From contig CALZFC010000131.1 in NCBI GenBank assembly GCA_945643635.1, forward strand, positions 593,501 through 657,500: a stretch of 64,000 bases of DNA. The letters run 5' to 3'. A model generated the notes under the pieces. It was not told where the DNA came from, searched no databases, and saw only the letters and a program-made list of their open reading frames with translations. Shown piece by piece: positions 12,931 through 25,887 of the stretch (positions are counted from its first letter, which is position 1; each line of letters begins with the position of its first letter). Source of the stretch: Allodiplogaster sudhausi (taxonomy: Eukaryota; Nematoda; Chromadorea; Rhabditida; Diplogasteridae). The position numbers and the translations under genes are program-made.

Positions 12931-13069
12931 TTGAGTATGCAATAGGAATATGGAGAAATGCGGGAGTGCTCAGCAGAAGCAAGCAATGGAGAAACAGTTG
13001 GAGAATGCAGATCGTGAATAAGTCGCATGCCAAAACATTAGGCATCGCCTCATCCTTAATTATTCGCAC
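9820..13069 (-). CDS. Kelch-like repeat protein, locus B (left inverted-repeat arm)
   Basis: This is the minus-strand twin of locus D and shares its exon plan. Placed exons include 13069-12736, 10986-10829, 10703-10637, 10411-10340 and 9948-9820. Kelch blades are seen as DIIVxCGGLIF...FERWQTLPYP, KWLFVVGGF...WRLDIASSRWQ and GRLLVIM followed by RMEMYRIVVPSLAW. The N-terminal region is unrecognised, perhaps weakly BTB-like. Unlike D, the second blade is open, with TGG where D has TGA. Two oddities are present. About 36 bp (12 codons) are missing in frame just before FERWQTLP. The donor after the 10829-10986 exon reads TTCAGC where D has GTCAGC, so that intron may no longer splice. The start codon is uncertain: the 116-codon opening frame runs through a CT repeat, and a 3' splice site at its centre suggests an unseen upstream exon. 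Confidence 0.55.
12610..12928. repeat. GA microsatellites inside locus B
   Basis: Two GA blocks (12636-12705 and 12873-12927) around the first recognisable exon. In the gene sense they are CT, and the second is read through by the opening frame. The same layout is seen in locus D (60205-60262 and 60428-60498). Confidence 0.85.
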
Positions 13070-13219
13070 TTAGTTAATTGTTCTGGCACCTCATTGCCTT
13101 GCTTGTAGGCAATGCCTCATTGGTATTTATCACACTGTATGCTCGTAATGGCTCTAATTGTAACGTCTCTATACATTTAATTACTAGTTAAGAGACACAA
13201 CATCATTTTAGTAAATTTA

Positions 13220-13609
13220 TAGTGATGTACCGCCAAAATGGCCGATTTGGAGCGCTGCGCGCGCAATGTTCCAAATGGCACGCAGGTCGTAGCTCGTTGG
13301 GAAGTAAACTACTGGAAAAGATCTTTATATATTTGGAATCCTCTTGTTTTGCCACATCCAACATACATTGAGAGCACTGTGACCATATTTTGAGGGTTAA
13401 AATAAAGCTCAAAGATTAGAGCATGGTGCCATACTAAAACTTCAAAGTCATGTTACTACTTTCCGACTTACATTTCGAATGAAGTAATATGTGTGCTGTA
13501 TGTGGAATTTCATTTCCTTTTCAATGAAAACAGAAGCAAGATGTTCCAAGGTGTCTGCAATGAGATATTGAATGCGCGCTGATTCGGCCATTTTGGAGGA
13601 ACATCACTG
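13220..13609. mobile_element. Tc1/mariner-type MITE (copy in left arm)
   Basis: The terminal inverted repeats are about 26 bp. One end reads AGTGATGTACCGCCAAAATGG and the other, reversed, CAGTGATGTTCCTCCAAAAT; both are followed by a shared GGCCGA core. The element is flanked by TA, the target-site duplication of Tc1/mariner elements, and begins CAGTG as many of them do. At 390 bp it has no transposase frame and is non-autonomous. The same insertion is at 59527-59914, so it predates the arm duplication. Confidence 0.75.
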
Positions 13610-14304
13610 TAATTTAAATACCATTATTTCAAACAATAACAATTCTCCCCTACTTTCGAGATCGGAACAAATTACTCTCACCACTTTTCCAGATCGGTCA
13701 TAGTGACTCTACACTTTTCCAGATCGGCAATTAATTTGACCTGCATACATACTTATTTTTACCAGCTCCAATGAAGTACATATATTGTGATGTCGAATCG
13801 AATTTATTCAGTCCCTTTTCTTCTGCTCTCCGTCTCCCCCCTTACCTACTATTATTATTGTGCTCCCGGAGCACCATTCCGAAAGTGCTATCACGCATCT
13901 CTCTATTTCTGTCTCTCTCTCTCTCTATGTCTCACTCTCTATTCTCTCTCTTAACCTCCCTAAGAGACAGGAGTCAGAAGTGAGCATTAAAAAACTCTAT
14001 TTATTGAACAACAAGACATATATTTTTCAATAAATTGCAAGCCTTTAAAAATTTGTCATCACAATATAACAGAAGCAAACTTTTAAAAGATATGTATGTA
14101 TATTAAGTAAATTTGATTTTAAGATGAACGAGAAAAAAAAGCGTAAAATGACGTTTTCTTGCAACCAGTTTCGTGTGACTCTTTCAAGTCAATTTCGAGC
14201 AGAGATAGTCTTGGCGGCTGTTTTTAATTGTTACTTCCACGGGCATTCCGTAATCTCGTCGATTTCCTTGCCTGATTCTCTCATTTTATGTTCTCTCACT
14301 CTCA

Positions 14305-14336
<32 letters not shown>

Positions 14337-15644
14337 TTCACTCTCTCCACTTTTCTCTCTCTCTCGCTTTCTCTCTCCCTCTTGCACTCACATCTAGAAC
14401 AAAAATGATAATGGATTCCTTAGCGAATGACGACTGTGCAACGGGCGGCAAGTGTTGTATTAACAGAAATATTTCAAGACCAAAGAAAAGAGACTAGAGA
14501 GAGTGAGAGAGTGAAAGAGAGTGAAAGTGTGAAAGAGAGTGAGAGAGAGAAAGATAGTGAGAGAGAGAATGAAAGAGAGTGAGAGAGAGAGATATCGAGA
14601 GAGATGCACAGTTCCCCCTAGTCCAATTTACGACCCCCTCGGCTTCTCTCTCTTGGTTATCAGGAGGGCATCATCACAACCGTGAAGAGGCTCCTTGCTA
14701 TGGAAAGAATGCTGCTTCTGGCTTTCCATATTTTCAAGCCTTCTTTTATTTCTCTTACTTCTTTTACGTGAAATATTTCTTACAAACAATAAAGTGAATG
14801 TCTTTTCATGATTAATAAAAGGCGTTTTCAATACCCAGTTTAATTTGCATTTCTAAATTTGAGGAAAAAAATCATCTTATTGTTAGTCCCTCCTTTAATT
14901 TTTGTGGCTGTTCTTGTTACAGCCTATTACTTATCAGTCCACGCGCTTTTTCACGTCATGAGAGAAGATCTACTGCGACATTGCTGGCCTATTCTTGCAC
15001 GGTCTTGTCTTGTATATGGCATAATTTCTTAAGACTTCTCTATCTACATCATGTACAGTCTGAATGTGCATACGGATGGCTAGGAATAAAATCAATCATA
15101 ATGTCGAGCATATGTATGTGTGAAAAAAAGAAGCTGTAGGCTAGGAATTATGCGTTTTGTTTGCATCGAAATCTGTTGTATCCCTTAGGCTCCAGTCATT
15201 TCTCTCTATCCATCGAGATACAGGACAGTCCTCCCTCACCAGCCAATGATGAATGGACATACATACACACATACATATGTACGTATGTATAAAATACAAA
15301 TGGCACTATGCTCTTTCTTAGCTCGTTCACAGCCAATCGTGCAATTTGCCTCAAAAAGTCAGAATATTGGCAACAACAAAGTGCAGGGCAGGGTTCGGTT
15401 CAGGAAGAGCTTAGCATGTCTAGCTTAGAGCCTCTAACATACACATGTTTGGATATCGCAATCGCTCGATAAGGAGCCATACAAATTCACTCTTTGCAAC
15501 GGTTCACTGCTCCGAAATGTCTAAACCGCCTACTAGTAACTAGTTGTAGAATGCATAACGTTAAATGTTAAATTATGTCGCAAGCATGGTCATTAATTTG
15601 CTGTCGAGCCTGTGCAAGCGCATGATTATCTAACTGTCATTCGA

Positions 15645-15684
<40 letters not shown>

Positions 15685-17127
15685 TCTCGTTCTCAATACT
15701 TTCATTTCTCCCTCACTGATTTGTCTCATTTCATAGCTGAAAAATAATAATCTTGTTAAAAATACATAAAGTAACAATGTGAATAATAAAAACAGCATTG
15801 TCTCTCTTCCTCGTTTTGTGATAAGAACATTAGACTCGACGTCCCGGTCGGTGAGCTTATTGCTAGACTATTCTATGCTCTTCGAATTGATAAGAAGAGA
15901 CAAATCAAGGGTGGTGAGAGGGGGGGGGGTGACATTGTTAGAGGACAAACGGAAGTTCTTATAGTTCATCTATTACGCGCCCGTGGCTGATCGTATTAAA
16001 TAAGAGATATTAAATAAAAGATTAAGGAAGAATATTGTTTTTAACTCAATGGACGAATAAAATCGGTGCTAAAGATGTTAACAAAAGCTATTTGCTAGGA
16101 GAATAAGTAAATGTTAGCAGATTAGAACGTAGTTTTTAATCAATGTAATTGTACGCATTTAAAGTGCATATGAGCATAAAGATGTGAAGCATAGGCAAAT
16201 ATGAGAGGCGAGACATAATAGTAGCAGGTGTTAATCGTGTAAAAAATTGATTGAATAGAGGAAGAAGGCGTAGAAAAGGTGATAAATAGTGGAAGAAAGA
16301 ATAGAGGAAAGAGAGGCCCTGCAATCTGTGCGATGATCAGCAGAACTTTTGGCCCATTCACTCGTCAAACACGTAATCAGGACACTTCCTCACTTCTATA
16401 ATCCCGTCCAAGAAGCAACGCATTTCGTCAGGAAGCGTTTACTCATTTTGTGATTCTATTCGTCGTATCGAACGCTTTCATACCGTTACGGCATTTGCGC
16501 GCGTGTCATATAGCGAGAAGGCAATCGCGTAGAAATAGTTATTTATCTAATACTTATTCAAAAATAAGTAATCAATTCATTTTTTATTTGTGCCCCCTAT
16601 CGGTTTTTATGTACATACATACATACGTATCAACAGAGAGACCTAAAACCAGATATCTATGTATGTATTTAACTAACATCTTCTTTTTATTTTATATTAT
16701 TGTTTCTTTCTATCTCTTATAAAAATAATAATAATAATAATACCACGTGTGTAACATTTGTTTCATGTTATACCATATAACTGTGATAAGTTTTTCGATA
16801 TGTGTTTTAATGGAGACATTAAAGATTTACATGATTCACTCTCGATTTCGTTTTGCCTTCACAATCTTCTCTTGACCTCGCACGACTGCTCGCGTAATGC
16901 ATAATCCACTTTAAGTTCCTTATTTTTATCTTTCTCTTGCTTTTCTTATTGATAACACTCACACATGATAAAGTCTCTTCTTCGTGATTATCGGTCGCTT
17001 CCATTCACTGGCTCCGTTCTTGCCACCCTCACATTTGATATTAAATTTTGTTTTGTCTCTCTAACTTCTCCCTCTCTCTAACTTCTCTCTCTCTCCCTCT
17101 CTTTCCCTCTCTCCCTCTCTCTCGCCT

Positions 17128-17158
<31 letters not shown>

Positions 17159-17340
17159 CTCTCTCTCTCGCTCACTCTAATAAGTGTTGCGTGCAACAGC
17201 GTGCTTTTTTGTTCACGTGCTAATAAAAATAAATTAAGTATATGCATAAATAATGACTCTAATTGCGATAGGCTTGGGCGAGAGAGAGAGAGCACGAGTG
17301 ACTGAGTGGGCGCAGAGAGTCAGAGCAGAGAAGGTGCAGA
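13610..17340. other. Spacer and intergenic DNA with CT/GA runs
   Basis: Up to about 15953 this is inverted-repeat spacer with several CT runs (13915-13945, 14308-14390, 15645-15690). It also has a G run at about 15921-15929 that is mirrored as C's near 57187. From 15954 to 17340 it is unique AT-rich DNA upstream of the exchanger, with a CT block at 17057-17170. No gene is supported in either part. Confidence 0.5.
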
Positions 17341-17993
17341 ATGCGGCGATGGCTGCTGGCGGCGCTCTTAGCGCTCATCGCGCTCTCACTTCTCGCCGTC
17401 TGCAGTGCCGAAGAGATGGAGGATTATGATGTAAGATTTATAAGGATAATAAAAACATGTTTATTATTATAATTACCTGCAATTATAATTATTAGAATTG
17501 GCATAACTATATTTGTAATAATAATAATTATTATTGTTCTAAAAATTTAATTGAGTTGTGTATATATATATATATATATATATCGTTTTTATCAAGTTTT
17601 GGTAATAAAGCTATGATATAAATTTACGATTGAACTTTCTTAAAATATTTTCTATTTTCATATACTTGTACGAGAGACATATGTACATTTGCCAATTCAA
17701 GAAGTAGGAAAGATAAATAGGTCATAAATACATTAATGACAAATTAAAATATTGATGTATTCAATAAATACATTAATAAATTAATAAATTAATTAACATT
17801 AATTAATCAATTAATTGCTTAATGTGCAGGATGATGAAGAAGATGAAGTGCTCGAGCGATATCCCGTTGCGCGTCTCAAGTTCAAGGAGGTCAAGACGCC
17901 CTTCGTCATCGCCATCTGGCTCATTGCCGCGTCCATCGCTAAGCTCAGTGTGTCGATTTTGATCTCTCGACTTCCAACGCTCTCTATCTCTAA

Positions 17994-18029
<36 letters not shown>

Positions 18030-21000
18030 TTTACTATTTTTTTCTCTCTCACTCTCTTTCTCTCCTTCCCTTCCTAACTCTCTTGCATTCAATAACTATT
18101 TCGATACCCGTCTCTCTATCTCTTTCTTTCTCAAACTTTCTTTCTCTCACTTATTATTTCCTTCTCCGTCTCTCTATCTTTCTACCTCCCTCTCTGCCTC
18201 CCTCGTTCTTCAACTCTCTCTCTCTCTCTGTCTCTCTCTCTCTCCTTCTCTCTTCAGTCTTCCACAAAGTGCCTCATCTCTCCGAGATGTTTCCCGACTC
18301 GTCTCTCCTCATCCTCGTCGGCCTCATCGTCGGCATCATCCTGAATCTGGTAAACGTCAAGAAGAACGAGTTCTTCCTCAACAGCGAAGTCTTCATGATC
18401 TACCTGCTGCCACCGCTCATCTTTGATGCGGGTCAGTTAGCCTAGTGGTAACAATGCACGAGTTGCGAATCCTCAATATGCGGGATCGATTCCACCTGGA
18501 GACCTCGCAAACGTTCAGGCTACTTCATGCCTGCGCGTCAATTCTTCGACAATCTCGGCTCGATTCTCATGTTCGCCATGGTCGGCACCACCTTCAACAT
18601 TGTGTCAATCGGTAATGTTCATTCTCATTGACTTATCTTACTTGCAAAGGGATTTTATCAATGTAATTCTTGGCATTACGATCATTTTTATTACTTTAAC
18701 ATGAAATTTAAATCATTCATTAATCTATTTATTTATAACACATTTCTTGTGCTCTGTCGTCAAGCTCGATGTCTTATATTTTTCTTTGTTTGCAATTGAT
18801 CTGCTTGTCCATATATATTTTTTTTAATTTTCACTCGTCAAAGAATCCTCACAATCAATGTAAATTCCATTCTATGAAAAGCAAATGTAGAAGAAAAAAT
18901 AGTCAGATAAATTAAAATTGAATTTCACCTTGAAGCGCTGTCGCTCTACGCCGTCTCGCAGAATTCGTAACGAATCATAGCAGCTGTTTGAGTTTGATGA
19001 GACGCGACGGAATTTGCGCACAATGTTTTGTTACTTTCTTGTTTAAATTTAAATTTAGCAAATATACATTTTTTTCTTCTCCTTGAAGCGCTCTCTCTCT
19101 ACGCGGTCTCGCTGACAGGCCTCTTTTCGGTCGAGTTGGACATCGTCACGTTGCTGCTGTACGGCTCCGTTGTCGCCGACGTCGATCCCGTTGCGGTCAT
19201 CGTCATCTTCGAGGAGCTTGGAGTACGTGCACTTTTTGAAGAAACAAAAATTATCGATTTTCTTTTACTTTGACGTACATGTTTTTATAAAAAAAATCCC
19301 GATGCATTACATAGGTATTTTTAGGGACTCTGATGCACTTTTTTTCTGCAAACCCGATGAATTTTTTTTTATTAGGAACTTTTTTGTATTATTGTTAAAG
19401 GAGGTATCCGGGGAATAATTAACCTATGTTTTGTTCTATGTGAACAAGTTCAACTTGGCGTAAAACATATATCCAGAAAGTTTCAGTGATTTTCTTCCAT
19501 TACATTCTGAGCAATAGTAACGTGAAAAATAGCGGGTAGAGAATTAGCTACGGTAGGTCATAGCCGCAATCCTATTTCATATGCTCTCTCGACCGAGCGA
19601 CAGGCAACTTTATGAGCGCGCGCATTCAAACAGGTTCTCTAGCGCTACTGTATAATTATTCGCCGGATACTTCCTTTAAATCGAATAATATAGTATGTAA
19701 TCTCAGACCTTTTACTATTGATTAGCAGAGCAAGTCGCTGTAACAGAATGAGTAGAGAGCGAGAGAGAGTGAGAGTGAGAGAGAGTTGCCAGAGAAATAG
19801 AGACTTTTCTTTTTAATGACGATTGAAAGATAAGTCGCTTTTGCATGCGCCGCCGTTAATGTTGTAGCTTCTTCTTCTCGTCTCGCTACCTTATCGCTAC
19901 CGAGCGAGCGCGTTGCGGCAATTAAACGATGTAATTAAACGCGTGTGCCGCAGGATGACGTGCGGAAAAAGTCAATTTTTACACACGGTTGAAACTCGCC
20001 TGTTCTCGGGTGCTGCGGTCTTTTATCTTACTCTCACTTTCCAGCCATCCTTTCTATATTTCTCAGTATTGCCTCATCTCTTTCTCTCTCTCTCTCCTTA
20101 TCATTTTCTTTTCCTCTCATTCTAATTATGCTGCCATCTCGCTCGCTCGATTGTTTGCTCTGCAGTGTCCGTCGTAAAAGACTTAAGGCTCAAGAAGAGC
20201 GGGTCCCTTCAGTCGGCGTGACTGTTTTAACCATTAAAATGGTGTGTGTGGTAGCAGTCTGTGAACTCTTTTCACTGCTGCTACCAGAGATCAGCAACAA
20301 TTAGAAAGAGAGATGAAAAGGCTCGCTAACATTTCGGATATTTTTTGTTGCATAAAAACAGTGCAAGAAAAAATACCTAGCTTTATGAAACAAATCAATT
20401 GACTAGTCATATGATCTCAATGTCAGCATTATTCATCGTTGATATACGACTACTATGCAACAATGACAGCTTTGAGTCAACAAGAAAAAAAGATGAAGAT
20501 TAAAAGTAATTGTGCGTATGCTTGCATTCTTTCTGAGCAATTGATAATAATACTCTGTTAAACACGCCAAAAAAGATATTCTCATTGAGGTGAACGACTT
20601 GCTCTTCATCTCCGTGTTCGGCGAGTCTTTGCTCAATGATGGTGTCTCCGTGGTAAGTCAAATATCGTTTCCTTTTTTTTATTTTTAAGTAATTTTTCAT
20701 TTTCTTTTATTGACTATATTCTGTCTCGTTCATTCATAGGATGAACACAATGGCCATATCGTTTGAATAAATTGCATAAGTTGAGCCAAATTGACATTGA
20801 AAAAAGTTGCCTAGTCCACCTTTTATTTAGGTATTTTACAGCATCTTCAGTACGTTTGTGCAAATGGAGGAAATTATCTCTGCGGATATTATAAACGGTC
20901 AATTTTGTTTTACCATGTACAATATATTCATTTATTTATTCAGTCAAAGTCTAATGTTTTAGGACCAAAATTCTAGTTCCTCGAAATTGGTCCAATATAT

Positions 21001-23433
21001 TGATAAAAAAGATAATAATACATGGTATGATCGAAAATAAATTATTTCAGGAGTTCTGTCGTACTTGGTGGTAAGTATCGGAGGCATCTCTCTCGGGCTG
21101 CTATTCGCCGCCATCGCATGCTTCATTACAAAGTTGGCAATATTTATATTAATTAATTGACTCATGTAAAATGACCTGTCTTCAAGGCACGAGAATGGCT
21201 CAGGGCAATGCTCCCTTTTTGGAATAATTGTAGATTTTCAGGGGGGAAGAGGCAAGCGGAATTACAAAAGAATTTGCCTATTTTACGGCCATTTGCACTA
21301 AAGTAGACCTTGAAATTCGGAAAGTGCATGCCAAACTTTTAAGGTAGATCCCAATACAATGCGGTATTTTAGTGGTAGCAAATTTGTTTTTTTATTATTT
21401 ATTTTAAATATCTCTTTTAAACTTTTTAAACTTGCCGCCTTTTCTCTCACAGATACTCCCGTGACGTCGACATCCTGAATCCGGTCTTTGTCATCGGCGT
21501 ACCGTACCTCTCCTATCTTACGGCCGAGATGCTGTCGCTATCATCTATTATGGCGTTGGTTTTTGGCTTTCTTATGGTTAATATTTATTTTTTTTTAATG
21601 ATTTTTAAATTGTAATTTTACTGTTTAATATTCCATTATTTTGGAACAGTAGAAAAATAGTTTACAAATAACTAATATATTAAAAATAGTTACAAAAAAA
21701 TTTTATTTCAAAAATCCAGAATCGCCTTTTGTGGCTGCGCAATGAAGCAGTACGTCAAGGAGAACGTCTCGGAGAAGTCATCGTCGGCTATCGCCTATTT
21801 CATCAAGGTTGCTCTCTTTTTTTCTCTCTCACTCTCTCACTCTCTCTCTCTCTTCTCTTCTACTCTCTCTTCATTCTTCTTCTCTCTCTTTCTATCTTTT
21901 CTTTCTTCCTCTCTCTTCTCTCTCTTTTCTTTCCCTCTCTCTTTCACTTCCTCTCACTTTCTCTCTACGTCTATCTACATATATCTCCGTGTCCTTTCAC
22001 TATCTCTCCTAACCTCTCTCTATCTCTCTATATCTCTATTCCAATGTTATCACTCTCTCTCTATATCTCGCTCTCTCTCGCTCGCTCTCTCTCTGACTCT
22101 CGATCTCTCCATCCCTCTTTCTCTCGTTATATTCTCTTCTCTCTCGTACTCCCTTCTCACCAAGGTGCTCTCACTCTCGTCCGAGACAGTAATCTTCGTC
22201 TTCCTCGGCCTCTCCACCGTCTCCGCCGACCACCACTGGGACACGCCCTTCATCGTGCTGACGGTTGTCTTCTGCTTCGTCTACCGAACTCTAGGTTATT
22301 ATTTTTTATTATCAAAATTTGAATTTCGCGCCAAGAAAAAATTACTTGTTAATTATGTAACATTAAACAGGTGTTGTCGTCGCGTGCTTCTTCCTTAACA
22401 AGTATCGGCTGAAGAAGTTTTCAAAGGTTTTTGCCTTAATTTCCTAAATTTTATTATTTTAGAATATACAGGCTAGAAAGAGAAATAAATAATAAATAAA
22501 TAAATTTATCATAAATAACAAATAAATGAATAATTAATTAATTAATTAATTAATCAATTAATTAGGTCGACCAGTTCATCCTGGCCTACGGCGGGCTTCG
22601 CGGCGCTATCGCTTACGGGCTCGCTGTCGCGCTCCCCACGATTCCGCAAAAGAACATGTTCATCACGGCAACCATCATCGTCATCTACTTTACCGTCTTT
22701 CTCCAGGTTAGAGAGAGAGAGAGAAAGTGAATGAGAGAAAGTGAGTGAGAGAGAGAATGAGAGGTGAAAAGTATCGTCTGATTGGGAGAATGAAAGGAAA
22801 AGAAAGAAACAGAGAGAAAGAGAGAAAGAGAAAGAAAAGAATTTAAACATCAGACTAAATAGCTGCTCATATGTACATATGTACATACATATGTTGGTTG
22901 GGGGCACGAAATGTGTATATCAGATGCTGAAGAGAGCAACAAATCATCATCATCAATGATTCTCTTTCAAAAAAAAATTTAAATTGAGCTTATTTTCCTT
23001 TTCCATTCAGGGCGTCACGCTTAAGCCGATCGCAGAGTTTCTGCAAGTCGAAAAGAAGGTAGTCTATGACAAGAACATGACCGAGCACATCTATCAGGTT
23101 CGTACCTAGCCGTCCTACTTATTGTTCACTGTTACTGCAGACGTTGTTTCTGAACAATATTGTTTTTTTCCAGTCAAACAATCAATCAATAATAACATTC
23201 AGGAGCTCATCGACTATACAATGTCCGGCATGGAGGACATTGCCGGCCAGAAGGGACATCACTGGATTCGCGATACGTAAGGGAGATACTTCTTTTTATT
23301 GACTCTGAAACTTTTTATATTATTTTAGGACCTGTTAGAAATAGTACTTGATTGAAGGTTGTCGAAATCCTAATCCTCAAGAAGTGTTCGGTTTTTTTGG
23401 AACAGCTTTTCTGATAACCATGACTGTGGGAGC

Positions 23434-23523
<90 letters not shown>

Positions 23524-24753
23524 AAAAGAATTGGTAGAGGAGAAATTCAAAAAAAAAATATAATGAATTTGATAGCGCCGCGACTTCCTTTTTCAGCTTC
23601 ACAAACATCAACAACAAGTACATCAAGCGCGTACTCGTCAACAAGGAAAGCCTCAAGATGATGGACAACACCAAGATTGTGCGCATGTACAGGCGGCTGC
23701 TCATGCAGGACGCGAAGGAACTCGTTCAGGTCTGGAGATTCTGACGAGTTTGGACGAATTTGGTAAACAACATCAAAATTTGATCAACACTAAAAAAACA
23801 ACAACAAGAACAGCCTTCACAAAACAAGGCACAACTACATACAAACATATGTACATATCTATGCACACATATACATTTGTAAATGTATTTCGCGAAGGTT
23901 GATTGACCTTTTGAATCTGTATATTTAAAAAAAAACCATTATTCATACATTAGCTATTTTGTTTGTGCATACGCTTACAAGAATTCAAAGTGTGATTTTT
24001 ATTTGTCTACAGGGAACCGGCGACTTCTCCAAGAATCAAGTCTTCGTCCAGGCGCTCATTGAGCACACCCGAAGCAGAAGCAACACGCTCACGTGAGAGA
24101 GATTAATTTCTCTTTTCGTTTGATAGAGAGGCAAAAAAGAGCAGCAGCTCCATTCCGATTTTAAAGACGATTGAATTTCTGGGGGGTAAACGCTTCAGAA
24201 TTTTCGACCGAGAACACGATTATAATACTTGTGATTCAAGGGACGCAATCATAAAACTGGAAAAAGGCACCAAAATGGAGGACATCTCAAGTTGAGACGT
24301 CTACCCAATTCTATCTGCCTATCTTTTATTCTTTTTGCTCTCGCAATTTAACGCGCACTACAGCGTGCGCTTCATTCAGCAAAAAAAGGAGAAAATGATG
24401 GTTGTTGAGATAACGGCCTTTTGATTTGCGCGTATTTTTAGCGGGGAAAAAAAGAATGAAAATTTTTCCTACCCAATTGCGCGCAGTCAACATTTCATAA
24501 CTCATCATTCACACAGTAGCCAAGGCCGCCCCCCCAACATTGCGATCGATCTGAGTCGCGTCATGAACGAGCACGGAATTATCGACTATGATGAGGTTTA
24601 ATTTTAGAAAAAAAAATTTTCTCTTATTTTTATAAATTAAAACAAAAAAACATGCTTAATTAACAGGCGGCCAGCAAGCGCGCGCGCTCAAAATCCGATC
24701 CGACGTCGCCGAACCGTGTCCAGATACGCCTGCCAGACGGCAGTATGCTCTGA
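17341..24753 (+). CDS. NHE-like: Na+/H+ exchanger (SLC9/NHE family), complete, 19 exons
   Basis: Plasma-membrane or organellar exchanger that trades Na+ for H+. Exons: 17341-17430, 17830-17947, 18258-18431, 18519-18611, 19089-19222, 20590-20652, 20831-20897, 21051-21132, 21453-21554, 21720-21807, 22165-22294, 22371-22426, 22566-22706, 23011-23097, 23203-23276, 23597-23729, 24013-24092, 24517-24595 and 24667-24753. They total 1878 nt, or 625 residues, and every junction is in phase. The protein starts with a hydrophobic leader ([19 protein letters not shown]) and an acidic stretch. Family motifs follow: [43 protein letters not shown] and [17 protein letters not shown]. The cytoplasmic tail of about 150 residues begins [13 protein letters not shown], is short for the family, and carries a Ser/Arg-rich end. 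The match is to the animal NHE1/3/5-like branch. Introns hold long CT or GA runs. Confidence 0.95.
17950..18257 (+). repeat. CT-rich microsatellite filling exchanger intron 2
   Basis: About 300 bp of mostly CT and CTT repeats on the sense strand run directly into the exon 3 acceptor (ctcttcag), forming an oversized polypyrimidine tract. Confidence 0.9.
18432..18518 (+). other. Degenerate tRNA-like sequence filling intron 3 of the exchanger
   Basis: The 87-bp intron contains TAGCCTAGTGG, a good match to an RNA polymerase III A box. About 30 bp later comes GGATCGATTCC, a 10-of-11 match to a B box. The spacing suits a tRNA or tRNA-derived SINE head, but the acceptor and T stems do not pair well, so it is not called a functional tRNA. 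Confidence 0.45.
18925..18965 (+). pseudogene. Partial duplicate of exchanger exon 5
   Basis: The text CCTTGAAGCGCTGTCGCTCTACGCCGTCTCGC nearly repeats the acceptor and first codons of exon 5 at 19081-19112, giving ALSLYAVS. The copy then diverges and meets a stop. It looks like an exon-start relic or a decoy acceptor about 155 bp upstream of the real one. Confidence 0.6.
21810..22160 (+). repeat. CT-rich microsatellite filling exchanger intron 10
   Basis: The intron is almost wholly CT/CTT on the sense strand, with short ATATCT interruptions. It ends at the exon 11 acceptor. Confidence 0.9.
23430..23521 (+). repeat. GA microsatellite in exchanger intron 15
   Basis: A nearly pure GA run of about 90 bp. 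It is one of the few genic runs with purines on the sense strand; another starts right after the exon 13 donor at 22707. Confidence 0.9.
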
Positions 24754-25846
24754 GCAGGCCGGCAGGCTGCTTCAATTTTTTTCCGTTTTAGCTCCGCCCA
24801 CCCGTCCATAGAAATTTTTTTTGCCATTTCTACAATGTAGACGTAGAAAGAGTTTCTTTTGCGCCCATTCCTATAGAGGTTTTTTTTAAATGCAATGCGG
24901 AAACTAATAATGTTCACAGACTGCTTGAATACAAAAGATCTAGCTATTTTGTTTGAAATTTAGCTGGTTTCCTTGCGATTCTATTGGTTTATTTTTCCCA
25001 ATTTCTAATGTTCTATTTTCCCATTTTCGCCTTACCTTTCTTCCTTTTTTTTTTCTTTCTCTTTCTCTCTCTCTTTCTCTCTCGCTACGTTCGTTCCCCT
25101 GTATCTACACATCTCTCGAGCTTTCAATGCCTAAATATTGATCGAATATGATTATCTCTACTCAACCTTAAATCTACGCTCCGTGAGTGGTGCAGTTCGT
25201 AAATTTTCTTTTCTTTATTTTTCGGTTTCGAGGATGACATTCAACAGCTTCGACTTCATCCTTCTTTGCCTTGTTTTGTTCTTCTTCTCTAGGAATTTAT
25301 CTTCTTCTGCTCGTTGTCCAGTATTTAGTCTTTTCTTTTCTAATAATTTTGTTAAGTTAAATTCGTTTCACATTTTAAGTGTTGAAATAAATTTATTGCC
25401 TGAATATTTGGGCGTTTAAAGCAAGATGTTACGGAAAATATATGGTAGTTTATCATGGATTTGAAAAAATCAATTAATGATAATTCCAGAACGAAACAAG
25501 CAAAGAGTAAAGTTATTTACAACGGACAGTCTGTCTTAATAAACAAAAGAAAAGGAACAAAGACTACGGCGTGTAATAGATGAGCAATACGGCGGATGCA
25601 ACCATAGGAGCAAAAGACACGAGGTAAGTCACACATTTAGCATTACATCTCACGAAGTAGCGTGCCAACATGGCGTAGAATGATCTCTTCGCATTGCTTA
25701 TTATAAAATATTGTCATTAACTCAAGTTATCGTTGCATGTTATACGGCCGAAAGTACACTTTTGCTGGGATAGGAGTGGGAGAGCGAGAGAGCGAGAGAG
25801 AGACTGAGAGAGAGCGAGAGAGAGACTGAGAGAGAGAGAGAGAGAG

Positions 25847-25887
<41 letters not shown>

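Larger units (their letters stand above)
9820..15953. repeat. Left arm of a large inverted repeat (about 6.1 kb)
   Basis: Read in reverse complement, this stretch matches 57176-63329 from end to end. It covers the kelch-like gene, the MITE and a 2.3-kb spacer with CT runs. The spacer is nearly identical: a 60-codon frame at 15246-15428 has the same translation as 57881-57699 on the other strand. Introns of the gene part have diverged more, with several indels. About 41 kb of single-copy genes lie between the arms. Confidence 0.85.

Noticed and set aside
15246..15428. 60-codon frame conserved in both inverted-repeat arms (also 57699-57881)
   Set aside because: The identity is explained by the recent duplication of the whole arm. 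There is no codon-level evidence of selection and no family.
25575..25625. ATG frame followed by a good GTAAGT donor (MSNTADATIGAKDTR)
   Set aside because: No downstream exon on the plus strand could be found before the convergent SPATA20 gene.
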